Part shown: positions 8,286 through 14,463 of the stretch, in pieces
Layout: the number at the start of each line of letters is the position of its first letter
Position numbering within the stretch: position 1 is the first letter of the stretch
Assembly: GCA_018065645.1 (NCBI GenBank)
Contig: JAGHSX010000163.1
Span: 1 to 33,010 of the forward strand
DNA: 33,010 bases
DNA from: Candidatus Scybalousia scybalohippi
GTDB taxonomy: Bacteria > Bacteroidota > Bacteroidia > Bacteroidales > P3
Reading direction: 5' to 3'
Notes under the pieces: generated by a model
What the model saw: the letters and a program-made list of their open reading frames with translations, nothing else
The model's database searches: none
Told to the model about the DNA's origin: nothing
Translations under genes and position numbers: made by a program

Positions 8286-10130
8286 TTAGTTTATTTCATA
8301 AAATATTTCGTTTCCGCTTATTTCCTGCTTGCTTATTCTGTCCTCTCTTATTCCACTCCTGATGATGTAGTCGTAAATCATTTCCAATAAATCATTGTTT
8401 GCAGAAATAACTATTCTTGTGTGAGGATTGAATTGCAGAAAACTTACAAAAGAATTCAATACAATAGAACTTTCATGGGAAAAATCGTTTCCTTGCTTGT
8501 TTAGAAAAATATCATTCAGTTTCATTCTTTGTCCAGACTCCAAAGGTTTTACTTCTACGACTAGGTCTTCTTGCATTGAAGTCCTTATAATTTTAGAATA
8601 AAACATATAACCAAGTTTATTGAAGAATAAAAGGTATTCTTCATTTGGAGAAAGCATAAGTGTAAAGTTGTTGTTTGTGCTAGAGACAAAGATGTTGCTG
8701 ATTGTCTCATCCTGAATATTCAATACATTTAGGGTGATGTCTGTGGAAATTTCCAGTTGTGTTGTTCCATTCAACAACGCTCTTTCTTTAGCTCTTGCTT
8801 TTTCTGGAAGGATGAATTTGTTTATTTCATAGAACTTTTTATCCTTATCCAAAAGTGTTGTGTAAGCAGTTTTGCCATCAGCCAATACTCCTATTCCTCT
8901 TTCAGATTCTTCTGTATTTATAGGGTATCCAATATTGTTTGGCTTTGATTGACTGTTTATGCTGGAGTAGAAAATATCAAAACCGCCTATACTTCTCCAT
9001 CCATTGGAGATAAAATAAATCATTTGATTGTCTGCAGAAATGTAAGGCATCATTTCATCATAAGGTGTGTTGATAAATCCTCCCATGTTTATAGGATCGG
9101 ACCAAATATTCTTACTTTCTCTTTTTGAATACCATATATCATACTTACCTTTGCCTCCTGGTCTATCGGAAACAAAATAAAGAATATTTCCGTCGCTGGA
9201 AATACTTGGTTGAAGTTCATCATAAGAATTTGTACTTATGCTCAATCGTTTTGCTTCTGTCCAATATCCATCATATTTTTCACAATAAAAAATGTCCCAG
9301 CTAGAGTTTTCTTTCTCGGTGTTTTTTACAGAAAATAATAAAAGATTGTTGTCAGGAGTAATACAAACTCTTCCTTCTCGTTTGCCCGTGTTGAAAGGTA
9401 AGTCCTCTACAAATCCTCTGTCAAAAAATCCTTTATCATTTTTTTTTGCTTTGCCTGTAAGGATTTCTTTCTTTGTCTCTTGTGAAGAAAGAAAAGAGTC
9501 TCTAACGCTGTCACGTATTATTTCTTCCCTAAGAAAATAAAGTTCGTTTTCATCATAGGAGATAAACGGCTCATAGTAGTTTGCTCTTGGAGCAAGATAT
9601 TCTATTCTAGTTGGTCTAAAATCAACTGGTTTGGACATCGTTTCCTGTAAGAAATCGCTCCAGTTAAGATAGTTTATTGCTTCGTCTTGTAATGAATCGT
9701 ATAGTTCCATTCCGTCAGAAAGATTCATAAACTTTTGGAAATCTTTCTGTGCTTTTTCAAAGTCTTCATTGGAATAATCAACAATACCTAAATAATACCA
9801 AAGCAGAGGATGAGAAAACTCTTCACAATTCTGGGCGCAAAGAGGAAAATATTTCTCTATCATTTTATCATTACCTGTGTTTACGCCTATAAGTCCCATA
9901 AGAAAATAGGGAGAGGCGAAATTGCTTTCCTCTTTTATTATTTGCATAAGAAAAGAAGAAGCTTTCTGATATTTCCTGTCCTGGAAATAAGAGAAAGCTT
10001 TTAGGTATTGTTTTATTGTAGTTTGCTCTTGTTCTTCGCTACAAGGGTCGTAGTCAAGTATACTCTCTTTCTGTGCAAATGTATTTAAGCACAGCAATAA
10101 TGTAGCAAGAAAGAAGCAAATCTTTTTCAT
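8286..10130 (-). CDS. TPR / PD40 / degenerate OmpA-like envelope protein (PorE-like layout)
   Basis: A 614-residue exported protein. In order: signal peptide 1-20 (N-T-F-A-Q), TPR-like helices about 30-155, PD40/WD40-like beta-propeller blades about 190-420 (Y-E-P-F-I-S-Y-D-E-N-E-L-Y-F, Q-P-S-I-S-S-D-G-N-I-L-Y-F-V-S-D-R-P-G-G, M-P-Y-I-S-A-D-N-Q-M-I-Y-F), a small beta domain resembling a carboxypeptidase regulatory domain about 450-520, and a C-terminal OmpA-like segment about 530-614. This is the layout of PorE, which anchors the T9SS to peptidoglycan, and of related OmpA proteins. Here the OmpA part lacks the usual T-D-x-x-G to N-x-x-L-S-x-x-R-A stretch, so binding of peptidoglycan is doubtful. 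There is no lipobox, unlike PorE. The ATG overlaps the previous stop codon by one base. Confidence 0.75.
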   Translation of the reverse strand: MKKICFFLATLLLCLNTFAQKESILDYDPCSEEQEQTTIKQYLKAFSYFQDRKYQKASSFLMQIIKEESNFASPYFLMGLIGVNTGNDKMIEKYFPLCAQNCEEFSHPLLWYYLGIVDYSNEDFEKAQKDFQKFMNLSDGMELYDSLQDEAINYLNWSDFLQETMSKPVDFRPTRIEYLAPRANYYEPFISYDENELYFLREEIIRDSVRDSFLSSQETKKEILTGKAKKNDKGFFDRGFVEDLPFNTGKREGRVCITPDNNLLLFSVKNTEKENSSWDIFYCEKYDGYWTEAKRLSISTNSYDELQPSISSDGNILYFVSDRPGGKGKYDIWYSKRESKNIWSDPINMGGFINTPYDEMMPYISADNQMIYFISNGWRSIGGFDIFYSSINSQSKPNNIGYPINTEESERGIGVLADGKTAYTTLLDKDKKFYEINKFILPEKARAKERALLNGTTQLEISTDITLNVLNIQDETISNIFVSSTNNNFTLMLSPNEEYLLFFNKLGYMFYSKIIRTSMQEDLVVEVKPLESGQRMKLNDIFLNKQGNDFSHESSIVLNSFVSFLQFNPHTRIVISANNDLLEMIYDYIIRSGIREDRISKQEISGNEIFYEIN

Positions 10131-10558
10131 TACATGCCGTCAACAGATTTCTTTATGCCATCCATCAAACTATCAAGACCTTTTTCTATTTGCTTTTTAA
10201 ACATCATAAGCACCATACTGTTTCCTTCTACATTGCATTTTCCTTGTAGAGTGCAAGTGCTGTCTGTAAGTTTAGAAAACATAAAGTTCATAGCAAAAGA
10301 AAATCCGCCAAGGATCTCTTTTGTTGTCATAATAGTTATATAGTCAAAAGGTTTTCTATCTGTTATCTTAAGTTCCATATCTACACTCATTCCATTAGCG
10401 TCAACGCTGAAAGAAAGAGTGTCATAAGAACATTGGAAGTTCTTTATTTTGTCTGCTTGTTCTGGTAAGGCTCTAAGATTTGAAAAATCACTTAGAGCAT
10501 AGAATATAGCTTCAACAGGTTTGTTAAGAGTAATGGTTTTAGTGTCTATTTGTTTCAT
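10130..10558 (-). CDS. SRPBCC-fold (START/polyketide cyclase-like) protein
   Basis: A 142-residue cytoplasmic protein with no signal peptide. The pattern fits the helix-grip SRPBCC fold: an opening strand T-K-T-I-T-L-N-K-P-V-E-A-I-F-Y-A-L-S-D-F, alternating strands in the middle, and a long amphipathic C-terminal helix (about 118-140). These proteins hold a hydrophobic ligand, and the ligand of this one is unknown. It sits between pyrE (4-base ATGA overlap) and the PD40 protein (1-base overlap), so translation of the three is probably coupled. As I recall, a pyrE-SRPBCC pair is common in Bacteroidota, but a link to pyrimidine synthesis has not been shown from sequence. Confidence 0.75.
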   Translation of the reverse strand: MKQIDTKTITLNKPVEAIFYALSDFSNLRALPEQADKIKNFQCSYDTLSFSVDANGMSVDMELKITDRKPFDYITIMTTKEILGGFSFAMNFMFSKLTDSTCTLQGKCNVEGNSMVLMMFKKQIEKGLDSLMDGIKKSVDGM

Positions 10559-11199
10559 AGTCTTTCATCGCTCCATTTTTCAGGATTTTCTCTCCATTCA
10601 TTCAAAGATTTCAAATCTCCTTCTGAAACGTAGTTGTGCTTAACAGCTGCTTCTATCAATGTAGAATAGTTTGTTATAGTTGTCAAAGGAACATTCTTTG
10701 CTTCAAAGTTTTTCTTTGCAACGTCCAATTCATAAGTGAAGATAGCCGCCATACCTTTTACTATACAACCAGCATCTCTTAAAGCATCAACAGCCAACAA
10801 TGAAGATTTACCTGTAGAAATTAAGTCTTCTATAACGAAAACTGTTTGTCCACTTTTAATATCTCCTTCTATTTGATTCTTCATTCCATGACTTTTTGCT
10901 TCTGGACGAACGTATACGTAAGGCTTGCCAAGGTCTTGAGCTACAAGTACTCCTTGCGCAATTCCACCAGTAGCAACACCTGCAATAACATCAACTTCTG
11001 GAAACATTTCGTTAACCAAAGATACGAATTGTTGGCGAATAAACGTTCTTATAGCAGGATAAGAAAGTGTTAAACGGTTATCACAATATATAGGTGATTT
11101 TCTTCCTGAAGCCCAAGTAAAAGGATCCATTGGAGAAAGTTTTACTGCTTTTATGTCTAAAAGACAACGAGCTGCTTCTATAGCATTTTCTTTATTCAT
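10555..11199 (-). CDS. pyrE: Orotate phosphoribosyltransferase
   Basis: PyrE transfers the phosphoribosyl group of PRPP to orotate, giving OMP, the fifth step of de novo UMP synthesis. Its 214 residues match the family. Motifs: F-T-W-A-S-G-R-K-S-P-I-Y-C-D-N-R at about 27-42, V-A-T-G-G-I-A near 75-81, Y-V-R-P-E-A-K-S-H-G-M near 96-106, and the PRPP loop V-F-V-I-E-D-L-I-S-T-G-K-S-S at 120-133. It is the first gene of a four-gene unit. Its promoter (TATCTTTG on the minus strand) lies over the first codons of the divergent NUDIX gene. No other pyrimidine gene is nearby. Confidence 0.97.
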   Translation of the reverse strand: MNKENAIEAARCLLDIKAVKLSPMDPFTWASGRKSPIYCDNRLTLSYPAIRTFIRQQFVSLVNEMFPEVDVIAGVATGGIAQGVLVAQDLGKPYVYVRPEAKSHGMKNQIEGDIKSGQTVFVIEDLISTGKSSLLAVDALRDAGCIVKGMAAIFTYELDVAKKNFEAKNVPLTTITNYSTLIEAAVKHNYVSEGDLKSLNEWRENPEKWSDERL

Positions 11200-11240
11200 A
11201 GATTTAAAAGTTATTTCTAAACAATAATATAAAGTTTATT

Positions 11241-11876
11241 ATGCAAAGATACGCAATTTTTAATAAAAGCAATAAAATTTTAATAACAAAAACTCCAGAT
11301 ATAGATAAACAAGGTTTTAATGGAGAAATAATAAACTGTACATCAGAAGTTTTAAAAAATACCAACTTTGATGAATATTTTGATGAGAGGTGTACAACCT
11401 GTCTTTTGCTTGCTTGTGAGCAGATAAGTATAGAAGAAGTGTTTATCTCTCTAACAAAACGTTATTATTTCGTTCTTGCCGCGGGTGGAATAGTTCAAAA
11501 TGAAAAAGGAGAAATATTGTTTATGTTTAGAAATGGTAATTGGGATTTGCCAAAAGGACATTGGGAAAAAGGGGAGTCTTTAGAATATACTGCAAAACGA
11601 GAAGTAATAGAAGAGTGTGGAATAAAAGAATTGGAGTTAGGTCAATTCTTGTGTTTTTCTTATCACACATATACAATGTTTCATAGACCAGAACTTAAGA
11701 GAACATCTTGGTATCTTATGCATTGCTCTTCTTCCGAGCAACTTAGCCCTCAAACAGAAGAAGGAATAGAAAAACTTTGTTGGGTTAGCCGAGAAGAATT
11801 GGATACTGTTTTGTCTCAGTCTTATCCAAATATTCAAAATATTTTCAGAGAAATAAAATTGTTAGGCGTTTTATAA
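11241..11876 (+). CDS. NUDIX hydrolase
   Basis: A 211-residue protein with a perfect Nudix box, Gx5Ex7REUxEExGU, at residues 106-128 (G106, E112, R120, E121, E124, E125, G127). This binds the divalent metal and hydrolyses a nucleoside diphosphate linked to another group. The N-terminal 75 residues form a small separate region, and the Nudix fold starts near Y-Y-F-V-L-A-A-G-G-I. The substrate cannot be called. It is divergent from pyrE with only 41 bases between the start codons. I found no clean TAnnTTTG box ahead of it, only the AT-rich TATAAAGTTT at about 11229-11238. Confidence 0.92.
   Translation: MQRYAIFNKSNKILITKTPDIDKQGFNGEIINCTSEVLKNTNFDEYFDERCTTCLLLACEQISIEEVFISLTKRYYFVLAAGGIVQNEKGEILFMFRNGNWDLPKGHWEKGESLEYTAKREVIEECGIKELELGQFLCFSYHTYTMFHRPELKRTSWYLMHCSSSEQLSPQTEEGIEKLCWVSREELDTVLSQSYPNIQNIFREIKLLGVL
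11244..11251 (-). promoter_or_regulatory. pyrE promoter -7 box inside the NUDIX start region
   Basis: CAAAGATA at 11244-11251 reads TATCTTTG on the minus strand. An ATTG at 11273-11270 is a partial upstream box, 18 bases away. The pyrE leader would be about 40 bases. The box overlaps codons 2-4 of the plus-strand NUDIX gene. Confidence 0.6.
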
Positions 11877-11883
11877 TTTAAAA

Positions 11884-11915
11884 GAAAATACCCAGCAAAT
11901 TTGTTGGGTATTTTC
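11884..11915. terminator. Bidirectional terminator between NUDIX and permease genes
   Basis: GAAAATACCCA (11884-11894) pairs with TGGGTATTTTC (11905-11915), with T-runs suitable for the plus strand (TTTTTTTTTG follows) and A-rich sequence on the other side. It lies between convergent genes, 8 bases from one stop and 11 from the other. Confidence 0.85.
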
Positions 11916-11925
11916 TTTTTTTTTG

Positions 11926-13143
11926 TTATTGGAATTTTAGATTCTTTACTGGAGAAATTTTGCTTATACTTTTTGCTGGAAGGATGAGACAAACCAAGCA
12001 AACAATAAAAGCTCCAATATCTATCAAAAGTATATCAAGAATGTTTATGTCAATAGGAACGCTAGTTAAATAATAACTTTCCTTATCCAGTTTTATCAAA
12101 TGAGAGTACTTTTGAACTAATTCCAAAGTTATTGCAAAGATATTTCCATAGAGCATTCCTTTGAGTGTAACGTATCCTGCTCTGTATAGAAATATTTTTA
12201 TTATGGTTTTGTTTTCTGTACCGAAACTTTTTAGTATTCCTATCATGGTTTTCTTCTCAAAAATCATTATGAGTATTACAGATGACATAGTAACCACAGA
12301 TACAAGCATCATAATGAGGATAATCATTACGACATTACTATCCAAAAGGTTTAACCATGCAAAAAGATTAGGCTCCAATTCTGTAACAGGTAAAACACTT
12401 TTGTCTCTATCTACATTGTAGTAAATATCTTCTGCAGTATTGTCTAATCTAGAAAAATCTTTTAGCATTATCTCATAACTGGTGTAGTCATTTTCTTGAG
12501 CAGAGAAAATGTTATGCAAAGGGGTCATATCACAAATGATAAACCTTTCATCATATTCTCCAAGCCCTGTGTCGTAGATTCCGCTAATGGTAAAATTCTT
12601 TGCACGATAAGATTTGTCAATATAAAAGTAAATCTTGATTTTTTCTCCAACCTTAAGTTTTAATTTACCAGCAATGGTTTTTGAAATCAAAACCTCTTGT
12701 TTGCTAGTTTTGTTTAGTTGTATGAACTTCCCTTCTACAAGATTTTCTTTGAAAAAAGTTGTGTTGTAATCTTTATCTATTCCTTTAAGAATTACAGCTT
12801 GAAAATCATCTTTGTTGATTATTGCTCCAGAACGTGTGTAAGTTGGAGCGATAGTATTTATATTCTCATTTATAGAAAGAAGAGATAACTCTTGTTTTGA
12901 AAGTTTTATAGTCTGGTTTTCATCTATTCTATTAAGACCATAAGGAACAATTTGAACATGAGAGCCAAATCCTGCAATCTTATTCTTGATTTCTTTTTTG
13001 AAACCTTGAAGCACGCTGATGGCAATAAGCATTACAGCAATAGAAAGAGCTATGCTTGTGATAGCTATTCTTACTACAGGGCGGGCAAAAGTCTTTTCCT
13101 TTTGTTTTATCAGTCTATTTGCAATGAAGTATTCAAATTTCAT
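11926..13143 (-). CDS. LolC/LolE-type ABC transporter permease
   Basis: A 405-residue inner-membrane protein with the FtsX/MacB layout: an N-terminal A-N-R-L-I segment and first membrane helix at about 25-47, a periplasmic domain of about 210 residues, then three helices near 273-295, 318-345 and 370-395. The start K-F-E-Y-F-I-A-N-R-L and the helix after V-R-I-A-I-T-S-I-A-L-S-I are typical of lipoprotein-releasing LolC/LolE proteins, which pass lipoproteins to the outer-membrane carrier. No ATPase gene (LolD) is nearby, so it must be encoded elsewhere; another substrate is possible. A TAnnTTTG box ends only 4 bases before the ATG, predicting a leaderless transcript. Confidence 0.85.
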   Translation of the reverse strand: MKFEYFIANRLIKQKEKTFARPVVRIAITSIALSIAVMLIAISVLQGFKKEIKNKIAGFGSHVQIVPYGLNRIDENQTIKLSKQELSLLSINENINTIAPTYTRSGAIINKDDFQAVILKGIDKDYNTTFFKENLVEGKFIQLNKTSKQEVLISKTIAGKLKLKVGEKIKIYFYIDKSYRAKNFTISGIYDTGLGEYDERFIICDMTPLHNIFSAQENDYTSYEIMLKDFSRLDNTAEDIYYNVDRDKSVLPVTELEPNLFAWLNLLDSNVVMIILIMMLVSVVTMSSVILIMIFEKKTMIGILKSFGTENKTIIKIFLYRAGYVTLKGMLYGNIFAITLELVQKYSHLIKLDKESYYLTSVPIDINILDILLIDIGAFIVCLVCLILPAKSISKISPVKNLKFQ

Positions 13144-13147
13144 AATG

Positions 13148-13155
13148 CAAAGGTA
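13148..13155 (-). promoter_or_regulatory. Promoter -7 box 4 bases from the permease ATG
   Basis: CAAAGGTA at 13148-13155 reads TACCTTTG on the minus strand. The ATG begins at 13143, so the expected transcript start falls on or next to the start codon. I see no clear TTTG box at the usual distance. Confidence 0.55.
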
Positions 13156-13174
13156 TGAAAAAAGTATTAAATTA

Positions 13175-13204
13175 TTTGTATAAAAAGTTTTTTTTGTATC
13201 TTTG
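13175..13204 (+). promoter_or_regulatory. arcC promoter
   Basis: TTTG (13175-13178) and TATCTTTG (13197-13204) are 18 bases apart. The leader to the ATG at 13245 is about 35 bases. Confidence 0.7.
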
Positions 13205-13244
13205 CCGTTTCTTTTTAAAAGTAGAAACAGAGTAAATAAATTAT

Positions 13245-14183
13245 ATGAAGAAATTAGCAGTTGTTGCCCTTGGTGGTAATGCTTTAATAAGAAGTACAGA
13301 AAAAGGAACTTATCAGGAACAGATAAAGAATGTGATGACTACTTGTGATAGTATTGCAAACCTTATCAAAGAGGATTACAATATTGTAATAGCTCATGGT
13401 AATGGTCCACAGGTTGGAAACATTCTTTTACAAAATGAGGCAGGCAAAAAGCAATATGGCGTGGAAGACATGCCTATGGATTATTGTGGTGCTCAAACTC
13501 AAGGTTCTATTGGTTATCTGATAGACCAATGTATGAGAAACGTAATGCATAGAGAAGGATTGCAGAAAGATGTTGTTGTTCTTTTGACTCAAGTTGTTGT
13601 TGATAAAGATGACAAAGGTTTTAAAAATCCAACAAAACCTGTAGGCCCGTATTACACAAAAGAACAGAAAGACCAGTATGTTGCTCAGACTGGTGCAACA
13701 TTTGTTGAAGATACAAAGAGAGGTGGTTGGAGAAAAGTTGTTGCTTCTCCTATTCCTTTGAAAATAGAAAATGTTCAACTTACAAAACAATTAGCCAGCG
13801 AAGGTTATGTTGTTGTTACAGTAGGCGGCGGTGGTATCCCAGTAATAGAAGATAACGGTTTGGTGAAAGGTGTAGAAGCCGTAATAGATAAAGACCTTGC
13901 TTCAGCAGTTACTGCAGTAGAGATAGGAGCAGATGAATTCTATATTTTGACAGATGTTCCTAAGGTTTACATCAACTACCACAAAGAAGGAGAACTTGCT
14001 CTTGATACTATTACAGTAAAACAAGCGGAAGAATATCTTGCACAAGGCCAGTTTGGAGAAGGAAGTATGGCTCCAAAGATTCGTGCTGCTCTTTACTATG
14101 TTAAGAATGGTGGTAAAGAATGTATCATTACAGAAGCAGGACAACTTGGTAACAAAAATTGTGGAACAAGAATTATCTGGTAA
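13245..14183 (+). CDS. arcC: Carbamate kinase
   Basis: Carbamate kinase makes ATP from ADP and carbamoyl phosphate, giving carbamate, at the end of arginine deiminase or similar pathways. The 312-residue length fits. Motifs: V-A-L-G-G-N-A-L at 6-13, A-H-G-N-G-P-Q-V-G near 50-58, V-T-V-G-G-G-G-I-P-V-I near 197-207, and V-I-D-K-D-L-A-S, which contains a conserved lysine. The C-terminal G-S-M-A-P-K-I-R-A-A is also typical. It stands alone with its own promoter and terminator. Arginine deiminase and ornithine carbamoyltransferase are absent here, so the source of carbamoyl phosphate (arginine, agmatine, purine or citrulline breakdown) cannot be inferred. Confidence 0.95.
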   Translation: MKKLAVVALGGNALIRSTEKGTYQEQIKNVMTTCDSIANLIKEDYNIVIAHGNGPQVGNILLQNEAGKKQYGVEDMPMDYCGAQTQGSIGYLIDQCMRNVMHREGLQKDVVVLLTQVVVDKDDKGFKNPTKPVGPYYTKEQKDQYVAQTGATFVEDTKRGGWRKVVASPIPLKIENVQLTKQLASEGYVVVTVGGGGIPVIEDNGLVKGVEAVIDKDLASAVTAVEIGADEFYILTDVPKVYINYHKEGELALDTITVKQAEEYLAQGQFGEGSMAPKIRAALYYVKNGGKECIITEAGQLGNKNCGTRIIW

Positions 14184-14213
14184 ACACAAAATATTTCAAC
14201 TAAAGAATAGAAT

Positions 14214-14248
14214 AAAAATCTCTAAAGAATTCGTCTTTCGAGATTTTT
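14214..14248 (+). terminator. arcC terminator
   Basis: AAAAATCTC (14214-14222) pairs with GAGATTTTT (14240-14248), with an inner AAAGA / TCTTT stem, ending in a T-run. It lies 30 bases after the arcC stop codon. Confidence 0.8.
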
Positions 14249-14264
14249 TATTTGTATGAAAAAA

Positions 14265-14346
14265 AACTCTTCGTTTTAGAAAAATAAAACGAAGAGTTAC
14301 GCCAGCGAAACGAAGAGTTAGAAAAATAAAACGGCGTTTTATTTTT
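14265..14346. repeat. Palindromic intergenic repeat, copy A
   Basis: AACTCTTCGTTTTA (14265-14278), spacer GAAAAA, then its exact inverse TAAAACGAAGAGTT (14285-14298). A further ACGAAGAGTTA follows 21 bases after the one in the second arm. The element closes with a second palindrome, AAAAATAAAAC (14322-14332) GGC GTTTTATTTTT (14336-14346). Copy B at 24236 has the same first palindrome base for base. It sits directly after the arcC terminator. Confidence 0.85.
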
Positions 14347-14433
14347 GTGAAAGCAAGAGTTGGAAATTTTATGTAAATAAGCGATGAGGTTTTTATGAAA
14401 AAAAGACTTTACAATAATGTTGAAGAATTTGAT

Positions 14434-14441
14434 TATCTTTG
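14434..14441 (+). promoter_or_regulatory. Promoter -7 box of the GH3 gene
   Basis: TATCTTTG at 14434-14441 with a leader of about 18 bases to the ATG at 14464. The upstream TTTG box is not clear. Confidence 0.55.
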
Positions 14442-14463
14442 CAACTAGAAATTTGGAAAAAGT

